Source: Peptococcaceae bacterium BRH_c8a (lineage in GTDB: Bacteria; Bacillota; Desulfotomaculia; Desulfotomaculales; Desulfallaceae). From it: 64,000 nucleotides of DNA. Both the position numbers and the translations under genes were made by a program. Shown piece by piece: positions 1 to 7,275 of the stretch; positions within the stretch are counted from its first letter, which is position 1; each line of letters begins with the position of its first letter. Location: NCBI GenBank assembly GCA_000961575.1, contig LADP01000042.1, positions 62,001-126,000 on the forward strand, read 5' to 3'. The notes beneath the pieces are model-generated. The model was not told the origin of the DNA. It made no database searches and saw only the letters and a list, made by a program, of their open reading frames with translations.

Positions 1-114
1 GGGGTAGATATTACAACTGTTGCAACATTGGCCGGACATGCTAACATTAATACCACTATGGTATATACCCAACCGACAGAGGATGAGAAGATTTCAGCTT
101 TGGGTAAGTTGTAA
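1..114 (+). CDS. Tyrosine recombinase, C-terminal end only (cut by window edge)
   Basis: The first 37 codons read open from the window edge to a TAA stop. They give the last part of a phage-type integrase: the LAGH motif supplies the late catalytic His, and the Tyr in TTMVYTQPT is the expected nucleophile that attacks DNA. The tail after the Tyr is short, as usual. The rest of the gene lies outside the window, so it cannot be told whether it is intact. A second, complete tyrosine recombinase ends the island near 4.3 kb, so this one may belong to a neighbouring or older element. Confidence 0.75.
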   Translation, partial: GVDITTVATLAGHANINTTMVYTQPTEDEKISALGKL

Positions 115-406
115 CTTGATTTTTAGCTTATCAGAATGATAAATAAAGGGCTTAAAATTACGGGGTAGGGGTTTATTCCTACCTCGGTTCCTTATGAATT
201 GCATACAAATATTCTGACCATTGCAGGGTAGTATACGGTAGCAAACTGGAGCTAGTTTAAAAATATAAGGAGTGGGGAAAGCTGGTTGTCTAACATCAAA
301 CATTTTTAAAATACGCAATAAGATTTGCTGTGAAGGTATAATTAAACTAACACAGAAAATTTACTAAAGGCGTAAGACCAATCTCACCAAGAAAGGAGTT
401 TTCTTT

Positions 407-820
407 TTGGATACTTCAACAGTGGTATGCGGAGCCAATCACTTAGATGTCAATGCACTTACCTGTCCCGTTTGCGGGAAACCTGGTAAAGAAGTGCGGT
501 CTGAAACAATTAAAAATATCGTTAAGGAAGAATGTCTTCCAACCGTAAATGAAGGCTTTTTTCTCTGCCTTTCTAAGGATTGTAAGGTTATATATTTTGG
601 TAATCAGATTTACTTCAAGCCCGATGTTAAGGTTAAAGTGTGGTTTAAAGAGGAAGATAATCCTTCAGTACCATTGTGTTATTGTAAGAATGTTTCTAAA
701 GAAGATATTTGTAACCATATTGCCTTTCAAAAATGCTGTTCAGATTTAAAAAACATTCAGGAACATACTGGTGCAACTACTGGTAAGGAGTGTCTGACTA
801 AAAACCCAGCGGGCACATGA
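407..820 (+). CDS. CopZ N-domain-like [2Fe-2S]/zinc metallochaperone protein
   Basis: The 137-residue protein has two cysteine-rich modules. The first (about residues 20-25) is CPVCGKPG, with a further Cys near residues 49 and 54. The second has CYCKNV near residue 88 and CNH...CC about 10-20 residues later. This order matches the N-terminal domain of Archaeoglobus CopZ, which binds one zinc and one [2Fe-2S] cluster and aids copper handling. The usual C-terminal heavy-metal-associated domain is missing. The start is a TTG behind AAAGGAG with a 9-nt gap. It sits in an AT-rich mobile island with no visible copper ATPase or mer gene beside it. Family assignment is by motif memory, so the metal is inferred. 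Confidence 0.65.
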   Translation: MDTSTVVCGANHLDVNALTCPVCGKPGKEVRSETIKNIVKEECLPTVNEGFFLCLSKDCKVIYFGNQIYFKPDVKVKVWFKEEDNPSVPLCYCKNVSKEDICNHIAFQKCCSDLKNIQEHTGATTGKECLTKNPAGT

Positions 821-1281
821 TGTAAACCTGCTGTGCAATCGGTGATTGCTAAAGCTCTGAATATAAGATAAAGGCTATTTACAAAATCCAATGGTTTAAT
901 ATTGTTGAAAAGCTCTAAGCTATTAGATTAACTGGTTTTAACTTAAGGACACCGTGTCCATGTGTAAACAATATTAGGCTTTACAATATGTACCAGGGCA
1001 ACGGGGCATCATACGATGTTTTTATCGTTGATAAACTTAGCCTTAGCAGGCCTTGTTGCAAATTTCACATACGGATAAATGTTTGGCAAGAGTATGCAAG
1101 AAGGGTGGTTTATTGGGAAAGTATTTCCTTGTCAGTGTTGGAACCTTGTCAGTATTGGAGCAGAGTTTGAATACTACTTTTCCCACTGAATGGCAGGGGG
1201 GTCAGGGGGGACGGTTAGTCCCCCAAGCTATTAGGTAAGGTTACTTTCCAATAATAAATCTTCCCCAAATCATTCACAACT
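821..1281. other. AT-rich intergenic region without a convincing gene
   Basis: About 460 bases follow the CopZ-like gene. Short open frames here (around 988-1238) lack a ribosome site and any recognisable motif. A perfect 13-bp palindrome, GGACACCGTGTCC, lies at 947-959. A strong G/C hairpin lies at 1206-1224. The region leads into the repeat arrays at 1282-1414 and may be part of a replication or maintenance region. Confidence 0.5.
1206..1224. terminator. Short G/C-rich hairpin
   Basis: GGGGGAC and GTCCCCC form a perfect 7-bp stem around the loop GGTTA. No T-run follows directly on either strand, so it may be a structural element of the adjacent origin-like region rather than a terminator. 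Confidence 0.4.
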
Positions 1282-1321
1282 ATTGAATGATATTGGGTAA
1301 TATTGAAACATATTGAATATC
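1282..1321. repeat. Four tandem 10-bp ATTG repeats (iteron-like)
   Basis: Four head-to-tail 10-bp units start at 1282, 1292, 1302 and 1312: ATTGAATGAT, ATTGGGTAAT, ATTGAAACAT, ATTGAATATC. The first four bases are invariant. The 10-bp period places each copy on the same face of the helix. The array is directly followed by a second array with a 21-bp period, and a Rep-like gene is transcribed towards it. Confidence 0.6.
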
Positions 1322-1330
1322 TATAGTTCC

Positions 1331-1414
1331 AGTAAAAAATAGCTATTACAGAGTAAAAAACAATGAAATTAGAGTAAGAATTTAAATTATGTGAGTAAAA
1401 AATCTTACTCATAA
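1331..1414. repeat. Four 21-bp-phased AGTAARAA iterons, candidate replication origin
   Basis: The motif AGTAARAA begins at 1331, 1352, 1373 and 1394, exactly 21 bases apart each time. Three copies read AGTAAAAAA and one AGTAAGAAT. The 13 bases between copies are not conserved, so the spacing is itself conserved at two helical turns, as in iteron origins of plasmids bound by RepA-type initiators. The surrounding DNA is very AT-rich, as expected for an unwinding region. Function as an origin is inferred. Confidence 0.6.
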
Positions 1415-1744
1415 TGCATACCTTTTTTCTCTTCTTTGTCTACTATCATGAATAGATTTACTTATCCTTTTAATTTCAACATTTTCTTTGACCTCTACAA
1501 CCTCATTGCACCAATCATAGGTCAATTCATCTAATGGTGGTAAGCTTATTAGTTCCTTAGATAAAAATTCTAAAGTTTCTTTTAGGGATATTAAGTGACC
1601 AATGCGTTTTTGGGTAAGTTCAAATATATCAACGGTAGTCACAGTGTAAGGGTAATTATGTTCCTTAAGTAGTTTAATAATTGAATTTGCTCTATCATTA
1701 AACACTTTATTGTGTTGCTCCTTAATTTTAATAACTTTAGGCAT
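1409..1744 (-). CDS. Hypothetical protein, translationally coupled to the Rep-like gene
   Basis: The 111-residue product is charged and Lys/Glu-rich, with no membrane segment, and I recognise no family. Its ATG overlaps the TAA of the upstream gene in a TAATG junction, which suggests coupled translation of the two. Its 3' end runs into the 21-bp iteron array. A role in copy control or partition of the element is possible from position alone. Confidence 0.5.
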   Translation of the reverse strand: MPKVIKIKEQHNKVFNDRANSIIKLLKEHNYPYTVTTVDIFELTQKRIGHLISLKETLEFLSKELISLPPLDELTYDWCNEVVEVKENVEIKRISKSIHDSRQRREKRYAL

Positions 1745-2574
1745 TATATCAGTAATAGACTTCCTGGTATAAGTAAATATTTTATTATGTCTTTTATCTT
1801 AAATAAGTTCCCGGCATATTCAATGCAATTTTTTATTTCGTCGATTGAAAAGCCCATTGATTGCATTTGTTTAATTTCACTATTTGCTATGGATGTGTTA
1901 ATATCAGTTAATTTATATTCCTTCATAACATGATTGATAAGCCCAATTGATGGTTTGTCTTTTGAATCACTTGTTAAAGTGTCTTTGCTTTTAAATGGTA
2001 TAACCTTGTCAGGATATTTGTTTTTAAGGTTTCGTTCATCCTGCTTTTTGTCTATGGCTGGAAACAAAATTTTATATTTGTTGCTGTGTCTTTTGTGTTT
2101 GTTACCATCTCCACTTGGTATGATTTCAATCAAGTTGTTTTTTACCAAAATCTTATTGGAACCTGAGATTGTGTTATCAGAAGGTTCTTTATATTGCAGT
2201 ATCCCATCTTTGTTTACTGTGTATCTTAAGCGTTCCTTAAGTTTATGATACCCAATCCAGCAAATGACACCCTTAATGGGGTCTTTCCTGTCTGCTAGGG
2301 AGTTTAACAGGCAGAATTGAGTAAAGGCTTGCTCGCCAATGTCTTTTAACTTGTCCAGTAGTACCCAAGAATAAATTAAGTGATACCCTTTGTTGCCATC
2401 TGGTAGATTGATTATTATTGCATGGCCTTTTCTTTGGATTAGTCCTTTATCCTCAAGTTTTTTTAGGCTACTACTCGTTTTACCGCTCCTAGGTTTCCCA
2501 TCCTTGTCTACACTACTTATTAGTCCAGTATCATACCTCAACTGAATGACATCCTTAACCCTAATATCATCCAT
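1744..2574 (-). CDS. Rep-like winged-helix protein of the island (candidate replication initiator)
   Basis: The 276-residue product shows two winged-helix-like stretches. One is near residues 28-60 (SGKTSSSLKKLEDKGLI followed by a beta-wing). The second is near residues 135-175 (ISGSNKILVKNNLIEI followed by a basic wing). Two winged helices are the plan of iteron-binding plasmid initiators such as RepA/RepE. The gene is transcribed towards the iteron-like arrays. The C-terminal third (about 210-276) is a separate helical part. An alternative is a phage-type primosome or helix-turn-helix protein, and no catalytic motif is visible. Confidence 0.5.
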   Translation of the reverse strand: MDDIRVKDVIQLRYDTGLISSVDKDGKPRSGKTSSSLKKLEDKGLIQRKGHAIIINLPDGNKGYHLIYSWVLLDKLKDIGEQAFTQFCLLNSLADRKDPIKGVICWIGYHKLKERLRYTVNKDGILQYKEPSDNTISGSNKILVKNNLIEIIPSGDGNKHKRHSNKYKILFPAIDKKQDERNLKNKYPDKVIPFKSKDTLTSDSKDKPSIGLINHVMKEYKLTDINTSIANSEIKQMQSMGFSIDEIKNCIEYAGNLFKIKDIIKYLLIPGSLLLI

Positions 2575-2664
2575 GTTGTTTTTTACAGGGTGGTGAAATC
2601 AAAACCAGATAGTCCCAAATTGTGTAAGCTGTTGGGAATCAATATTTTTTCTGTGTCCATTCAT

Positions 2665-2862
2665 TTACCTCTCATGTACCTTGTTTTTTGAGTTAATCAC
2701 TTCCAACTTCAACATGATAATCAGCCCCTTAGAAGATAATTGTGCTTTTATGTTTTCAATACTATTATCGTTTTTTGCTAGTAAATTTCCTAAATAACTT
2801 TGCTGGTATTTTATGACTTTAATATCCCCATCTATTACCAAATAGTTCTTTAGGAAAAACAC
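2665..2862 (-). CDS. Possible small hypothetical protein (weak)
   Basis: A 65-codon frame starts at a GTG and shows no good ribosome site. The product has no recognisable motif. It is listed because it fills most of the gap between the Rep-like gene and the HNH gene, but it may be chance in AT-rich DNA. Nothing else was seen in 2575-2935 apart from the hairpin at 2885-2910. Confidence 0.2.
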   Translation of the reverse strand: MFFLKNYLVIDGDIKVIKYQQSYLGNLLAKNDNSIENIKAQLSSKGLIIMLKLEVINSKNKVHER

Positions 2863-2884
2863 ACCCCAAATACGATAATAAAAG

Positions 2885-2920
2885 TGAAAGCCTTTTTGAC
2901 AGGGCTTTCATTTCTTTTAT
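2885..2920 (+). terminator. Hairpin with T-rich tail upstream of the HNH gene
   Basis: TGAAAGCC and GGCTTTCA form an 8-bp stem, followed by TTTCTTTTA. The hairpin lies 16 bases before the HNH start, so it could stop read-through into that gene or act as an attenuator. Confidence 0.45.
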
Positions 2921-2935
2921 AAAGGGGTTGTTGGG

Positions 2936-3322
2936 TTGGAAAAACAGGAGCGGTGTTGTGTTAATTGCGGTAAGCCTTTGACAAAATCTCAGAGGAAATG
3001 CTGTAGCCTATCTTGCAGTGCTACTTATGGAAATAAAAAATCTACTGGTGAGAATGCCCGTCATTGGAAGGGTGGAAAAAGCAAGCATTCAGAGGGTTAC
3101 ATTAGGTTTTATATGCCTGGTCATCCTTCTGCCTGTTCAGCTGGTTATATTTATGAACACCGTTATGTAATGGAACAATTAATTAGAAGGTTCTTGCTTT
3201 CTAATGAGGTTGTACATCACAAAAACGGAGATAAAAAAGATAACCGGATTGAAAACCTTGAGTTATTAAACAACCAGAGTGAACACTGCAATTATCATAA
3301 TAAATTGCGTAAGACTGGCTAA
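2936..3322 (+). CDS. HNH homing endonuclease-like protein
   Basis: The 128-residue protein starts with a zinc-finger-like part (CVNCGKPLT...CCSLSC, residues 8-28). It ends in an HNH nuclease fold: EVVHHKNGDKKDNRIENL (about residues 90-107) carries the HH...N...N signature and is followed by HCNYH. Such free-standing HNH proteins are selfish nucleases common in phages and integrated elements. The start is a TTG. It converges with the integrase gene and shares a terminator with it. Confidence 0.8.
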   Translation: MEKQERCCVNCGKPLTKSQRKCCSLSCSATYGNKKSTGENARHWKGGKSKHSEGYIRFYMPGHPSACSAGYIYEHRYVMEQLIRRFLLSNEVVHHKNGDKKDNRIENLELLNNQSEHCNYHNKLRKTG

Positions 3323-3328
3323 AAAAGA

Positions 3329-3372
3329 ACCTTCCCCTTGGTTGCAGTTTGCAAGAGAATAAAGGGGAAGGT
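3329..3372. terminator. Bidirectional terminator between HNH and integrase genes
   Basis: ACCTTCCCCTT and AAGGGGAAGGT form a perfect 11-bp stem between two convergent genes. A-rich DNA before it and T-containing DNA after it let it serve both strands. Confidence 0.6.
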
Positions 3373-3387
3373 CATATCACTAACAAA

Positions 3388-4338
3388 TCAAATGCTGATC
3401 TTCCTAATTCTGTCTTTCTTCTTTGTTACTATTAGTTTATTCAATGGGCTTGCTTTTGCATGGGTATTCTTTAAGTCTTGCCCAGTTAAATTAACATAGC
3501 GTTTGGTCATACTCATATCTGTGTGGCCTAAAGATTTCTGAAGAGCAAAAGCATGTCCACCGTTTCTAAGGTATAACAGAGCAAAAGCATGGCGAAGGTC
3601 ATAAGGGCGGATTTTAAAACCCAATTTGATACTATACATTTCAATTCTATCACCCCATGTATGACGGCTTAAAGTTGTTCCCTCACAACTACAAAAAATA
3701 GGAGTATCAATTGCCCATGCAGGGTGTCTTGCCCTAATTAGCTTGTTTAATGCTTTTGCTGTTGGTGGGAGAATTGGCAAACTACGGGTAACTCTTGTTT
3801 TAGCTACTTCCTCTGGTATGGTAATAAAGAAGTGTTTTAAATCAATGTCCTGTGGTTTTAAGTTAAATGCTTCTTTAGGTCTTATTCCTGTGTCCAAGGT
3901 CAATAATATCAAGGTGTAATCTCTTAAACCTGCAAAGGATGTTTGGTCTGGAAGTTTTAACAATGATTGCAACACATCTTCTGGTATGTTCACAATACGT
4001 GGTTGAGCCTTTCTCTTCTTAAAATCACTCAAAGGATTAACATCCAGGTAGCCTTCTCTAATACACCAATCAAATAACGCCCTCAGATAAATAAGTCTTA
4101 GGTTATAGGTTGCTGGTTTAATATTATCTGCCATGTGTTGAATTATGGAGTTTCTCAATTTTGCTGACTGCCAGCAATATGGGAACCGCTTGAAGAAGTG
4201 GGTAATAACATTTTTATAACCAGTTATAGTCGTAATGCTTAATCCCTGTGCCTGTTTCCAAAAAACAAAACCTTCAAAAGCTTCTTCCCATGTACATTGC
4301 GTAAGTTTTGCTGTGGTAACCTTCATTTTGCGAGCCAT
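3388..4338 (-). CDS. Tyrosine recombinase (integrase) of the island
   Basis: The protein is about 316 residues when started at the ATG behind AAGGAGGG (7-nt gap). It has an N-terminal SAM-like core-binding domain and a C-terminal catalytic domain. The catalytic Arg is in TGIRPKEA, the His and second Arg in DLRHAFALLYLR, the late His in LGHTDMS and the nucleophile Tyr in TKRYVNL. It catalyses site-specific integration and excision. It lies 115 bp from the 3' end of tRNA-Leu, the classic place for an integrase at the end of its element. Putative arm sites lie between the two. Confidence 0.88.
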   Translation of the reverse strand: MARKMKVTTAKLTQCTWEEAFEGFVFWKQAQGLSITTITGYKNVITHFFKRFPYCWQSAKLRNSIIQHMADNIKPATYNLRLIYLRALFDWCIREGYLDVNPLSDFKKRKAQPRIVNIPEDVLQSLLKLPDQTSFAGLRDYTLILLTLDTGIRPKEAFNLKPQDIDLKHFFITIPEEVAKTRVTRSLPILPPTAKALNKLIRARHPAWAIDTPIFCSCEGTTLSRHTWGDRIEMYSIKLGFKIRPYDLRHAFALLYLRNGGHAFALQKSLGHTDMSMTKRYVNLTGQDLKNTHAKASPLNKLIVTKKKDRIRKISI

Positions 4339-4373
4339 AATGAACCCTCCTTGGTTATTTACCACGAAGGGAA

Positions 4374-4433
4374 AATCGTGTGTGTTTCACAGAATCGTGT
4401 GTGTTATAAGCTAAATTTTAGGCACACACGATT
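4374..4433. repeat. AATCGTGTGTG repeats, candidate integrase arm-type sites
   Basis: AATCGTGTGTGTT occurs at 4374-4386 and again at 4393-4405, 19 bp apart. An inverted copy, CACACACGATT, lies at 4423-4433. They sit between the integrase and the tRNA gene. The sequence resembles the tRNA anticodon stem (AGTCGTGTGCG on the + strand), so core and arm sites may share a motif. Function is inferred. Confidence 0.5.
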
Positions 4434-4442
4434 TAGCAAAAC

Positions 4443-4485
4443 AAAAAGGGTTTGATGAAGATTTCATTCTTCATTCAAACCCTTG
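4443..4485 (-). terminator. Terminator of tRNA-Leu
   Basis: On the minus strand AGGGTTTGAATGAAG and CTTCATCAAACCCT pair around a short loop and are followed by TTTTTGTTTT. It lies just downstream of the tRNA 3' end. Confidence 0.7.
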
Positions 4486-4498
4486 ATATACTTGGTTT

Positions 4499-4583
4499 TG
4501 GTGCCGAAGGAGGGAGTCGAACCCTCATGAGTTTCCCCGCACGATTTTGAGTCGTGTGCGTCTGCCAGTTCCGCCACTTCGGC
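4499..4583 (-). tRNA. tRNA-Leu (anticodon CAA)
   Basis: The 85-base gene folds as a class II tRNA. The acceptor stem is GCCGAAG/CTTCGGC, and the anticodon stem CACGA/TCGTG encloses the loop CTCAAAA, which gives anticodon CAA for UUG codons. It has a long variable arm, a GGTTCGACTCC T-arm and an encoded CCA end. It forms the border of the mobile island: the integrase gene starts 160 bp beyond its 3' end. Confidence 0.95.
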
Positions 4584-4627
4584 CTGTAAAATTTTGTTTG
4601 CCGGAGTTCCCCAACCCCGCACATCAG

Positions 4628-4657
4628 ATTGTAACACAGTGAGTTTCCGGTTGTCAA
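4628..4657 (-). promoter_or_regulatory. Sigma-A promoter of tRNA-Leu
   Basis: On the minus strand a TTGACA (-35, 4657-4652) is followed after 18 bases by TACAAT (-10, 4633-4628). The predicted start lies about 37 bases before the mature tRNA 5' end. Confidence 0.75.
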
Positions 4658-4786
4658 CGACCACAAATTGTCGCTTAATTTAGGCGGCAGGAAGTGTATA
4701 TAGGAATGTCGAATTATTATGCCGGGGTATACACTCGGCTTATTTTTATTATAAGAAATTTATGGTTAAAGCGATTATGATGTTTG

Positions 4787-4827
4787 AAAAAGCGCGCGAG
4801 GGTAATGACCAGGGCGCGCTTTTTTTA
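4787..4827 (+). terminator. Terminator-like hairpin just before the sigma-factor gene
   Basis: AAAAGCGCGC and GCGCGCTTTT form a stem followed by a run of T. It ends about 15 bases before the sigma gene's start and overlaps the approach to its ribosome site. It may terminate upstream transcription or act as an attenuator in the leader of the sigma/anti-sigma operon. Confidence 0.6.
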
Positions 4828-4841
4828 GGAGAGGATTTAAG

Positions 4842-5465
4842 TTGCATTATACGGACGAAGATTTAGTCCAAAAAATAATAAATGGCGATATTGACGCCTT
4901 TGACCAACTGGTACAGCGCTACGAGGGTAAAATATACAGCGTGGCCTACCGGTTTATGGGCAACCACGCTGATGCCGGTGACTTGGCCCAGGATACGTTT
5001 ATCCGTATGTATCAGGCCCTGCCCAGCTTTCGTGGCGACTCTTCCTTTGCTACCTGGTTGTACCGGGTGTCCGCTAACGCCTGCCGGGATGAATTAAGAA
5101 AGCGGCAGAGAAGGCGCAGCGTTTCCATGGATGAGATGATTGAAGCATCACCGGCCAATATGCCCGCCGCTGCTAGTGACTACTCGCCGGAGGAGACTGC
5201 CCAGCGGCATGAAACACAGCGGCAGGTTCAGGAATGCTTGAACCAGTTATCTAACGATCACAGGTTAATCCTGGTAATGAGGGAAATACAGGGCCTTAGT
5301 TACGAGGAAATAGCCAGTGTAATTGACTGTTCCCTGGGCACTGTAAAATCGCGTATTAGCAGGGCTAGGAACGCACTAAAGGAAAAGATAAAACAGCAAG
5401 GGGAACTTTTAGATTGGGGCTGTCGTCAAAACGAAAAAGGAGGGAAGCAAAATGCGATGCCATGA
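4842..5465 (+). CDS. ECF RNA polymerase sigma factor (SigW-like)
   Basis: The 207-residue protein has sigma region 2 at about residues 20-90 (DAGDLAQDTFIRMYQAL, the core-binding segment) and region 4 at about 130-190 (SYEEIASVIDCSLGTVKSRISRARNAL, the -35-binding helix-turn-helix). It starts at a TTG behind AGGAGAGG. ECF sigma factors direct RNA polymerase to stress promoters. The next gene overlaps it by 14 bases and encodes a zinc-finger anti-sigma factor, the normal partner, so the operon is probably autoregulated. The target stress is not visible here. Confidence 0.9.
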   Translation: MHYTDEDLVQKIINGDIDAFDQLVQRYEGKIYSVAYRFMGNHADAGDLAQDTFIRMYQALPSFRGDSSFATWLYRVSANACRDELRKRQRRRSVSMDEMIEASPANMPAAASDYSPEETAQRHETQRQVQECLNQLSNDHRLILVMREIQGLSYEEIASVIDCSLGTVKSRISRARNALKEKIKQQGELLDWGCRQNEKGGKQNAMP

Positions 5466-6660
5466 CACCTGTGAAAACTTATCAGCCTACATTGACGGCA
5501 TGCTGGATCTAGCTGATGCTTCCCTGGTCGAGCAGCACCTGGAATCTTGCCCCGATTGTAAATCGGAATATGATGACTTGCTGGCCACGGTAGAGTTGGT
5601 CAGGGAATTGCCCCAAGTTGAGTTGCCGCCCGGTTTTCGAGATGAATTGAAAAAACGCTTAGTCACCGCCGGGGGTCTTGAAAGAGCGCCTAAACCGGTA
5701 ACCAGTCGGTTGTTTGGGAGGCGTTGGATGGGTATGGTGGCTGCGGCAGCCGTAATATTTATTACCGTAGGCGTCACCGCTCTTTGGTACAACGAAGGAA
5801 TGCTGCCCTTCCCGGGTTTTGGGGGTAAAGTAGCCGGAGAATCCGACCTGGCCCAGAATCAAGTAGCCGACCGGGTTGAGGTGACCAGCGAACCGGACGC
5901 TAACATGAAGGCGCTTAAACCTGCTGATGGTGTCGGTGAATTGCGCATGGAATCAGACCCTGGGGCTGAAGATAGTACTTATTCAGGGGTGCAGGAAGAT
6001 ACAGAAGCACCGGCGGACCTGGATCTCCAATTGCGTACCGGCATTCCCCGGGATGATACGGGGACATTGATGGATGCTGGCGAAACCCCATCTTCCGTTT
6101 CAGCAGTCCCAGAATCTGAAAAGAAAGAGGAACGAGAACCACTTTATTCTATTACAGCCCTGAACGATGCAGAAATGGCGGCCCGGGATGCGGCACCGCA
6201 AGGCATGGGCAGCGGGCCAAGCCAGTTGGTTGAATATAGTTTAATTTTACAGGTTGACGATAGGCAAAAAACAATTGAACTGGTTAGTAATGCCGTGGCA
6301 AAACATGGTGGTTTTGTAGATTCGCAGCAAGGTCAATCTAATAAATACATGTTGGTTACAGTTCCCTTTTACAATACCCAAACATTGATCGAAGAAATTG
6401 GGCAACTGGGGACAATAACCGACCGGCAGTCTATAGAAAAAGACATGAGCACTAAAATAAAACAACTTGAAAATAACATTAGTGAGCTTAAGGCCCAAGA
6501 AAAGTACCTGGTGGCACAACTTCAAAACCAGGCCGATAAGGCAGTGGAAAAAGAACTGGCCAAAGTGCGGGAACAAATTACCGGCCTGCAGGCGGAATTG
6601 GCTACCGTAAATACAAGCATCATGATGAGCAAGGTGGAACTGACCCTTGTTGACCGTTAA
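5452..6660 (+). CDS. Membrane anti-sigma factor with zf-HC2 and DUF4349 domains
   Basis: The 402-residue protein starts with a zinc-binding anti-sigma domain (MRCHDTCENLSAYIDG...HLESCPDC, the HX3C...CX2C pattern, residues 1-40). One membrane segment follows near residues 91-112. Then come a Pro/Glu/Asp-rich linker and an extracytoplasmic DUF4349 region from about residue 255 with a long coiled coil (about 325-385). It should hold the sigma factor at the membrane until a signal releases it. The outer coiled-coil part is the likely sensor. Overlap with the sigma gene implies coupled translation. Confidence 0.85.
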   Translation: MRCHDTCENLSAYIDGMLDLADASLVEQHLESCPDCKSEYDDLLATVELVRELPQVELPPGFRDELKKRLVTAGGLERAPKPVTSRLFGRRWMGMVAAAAVIFITVGVTALWYNEGMLPFPGFGGKVAGESDLAQNQVADRVEVTSEPDANMKALKPADGVGELRMESDPGAEDSTYSGVQEDTEAPADLDLQLRTGIPRDDTGTLMDAGETPSSVSAVPESEKKEEREPLYSITALNDAEMAARDAAPQGMGSGPSQLVEYSLILQVDDRQKTIELVSNAVAKHGGFVDSQQGQSNKYMLVTVPFYNTQTLIEEIGQLGTITDRQSIEKDMSTKIKQLENNISELKAQEKYLVAQLQNQADKAVEKELAKVREQITGLQAELATVNTSIMMSKVELTLVDR

Positions 6661-6743
6661 CAATATTTTAAGGCCTATAACCACCTGGCTTAACACAAAA
6701 TAAATATGCTACTGCTGGTTTGCATTTTATAAAAATTGCTGAA

Positions 6744-6767
6744 AAACCCCGGTTCACTCCGGGGTTT
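6744..6767. terminator. Hairpin after the anti-sigma gene
   Basis: AAACCCCGG and CCGGGGTTT form a perfect 9-bp stem with a 6-base loop, 84 bases after the stop codon. The T-run after it is weak. Confidence 0.55.
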
Positions 6768-6881
6768 ACCCTTGCTTCGCTGGTAAATTGCGGTTAAAAT
6801 AGGGAGAGCCATTTTTACCCGGCCTACATAGAGTCGGTGAGTTGCTGTATATAATAAGACAAAGAAGGGAGGTCAGATACT

Positions 6882-7100
6882 GTGCGCGAAAAAGTACAAG
6901 CTGCTTTGGATAAAGTACGTCCCGCTTTGCAGCGTGACGGCGGTGACGTTGAGTTAGTGGATGTAACAGATGGTGTGGTTAAAGTCAAGCTGACCGGAGC
7001 CTGTGGTAGTTGCCCGATGTCCACCTACACCCTTAAACAGGGCATTGAGCGGACACTCAAGCAAGCGATTCCCGAAGTGAAAGAAGTTGTGCAGGTTTAA
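6882..7100 (+). CDS. NifU C-terminal domain (Nfu-type) Fe-S scaffold/carrier protein
   Basis: The 72-residue protein is a stand-alone Nfu domain. It contains [13 protein letters not shown] and the cluster-binding CGSCPMS (CX2C, about residues 44-47). Two such proteins bind one [4Fe-4S] cluster between them and pass it to apo-enzymes. It starts at a GTG behind GGGAGG. It is monocistronic with a terminator downstream. The many Fe-S enzymes of this genome (AOR, ferredoxins, ThiC paralogues, radical SAM) are plausible clients. Confidence 0.92.
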   Translation: MREKVQAALDKVRPALQRDGGDVELVDVTDGVVKVKLTGACGSCPMSTYTLKQGIERTLKQAIPEVKEVVQV

Positions 7101-7188
7101 ATTCTGCGCACCCTTGCGCCGGCGGGGTTTAAATATACTTCATGTTTATACCTTGCCAGGTTTTATTAACGGATAAGTAAAGTATGTA

Positions 7189-7230
7189 AGGCGCGCATCA
7201 GGTTAACGAACATGACGCGCCTTTTTGTTT
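7189..7230 (+). terminator. Terminator after the Nfu gene
   Basis: AGGCGCG (7189-7195) pairs with CGCGCCT (7216-7222), followed by TTTTGTTTT. Confidence 0.7.
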
Positions 7231-7275
7231 TAATAAAATGAACCGCTATTTTATGAGGACTTGGGGGGTGTACTG

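Noticed and set aside
988-1238. Overlapping 60-residue open frames in the left island
   Set aside because: No ribosome site, no family pattern, and they overlap each other in different frames just before the repeat arrays.
1282-1414. CRISPR array
   Set aside because: Repeat units are 10 and 8 bases with fixed 21-bp period and no 30-bp spacers; they are iteron-like, and no cas genes are present.
4464-4666. Open frames across tRNA-Leu on the minus strand
   Set aside because: They read through the tRNA gene and its promoter; the tRNA fold is certain and excludes them as genes.
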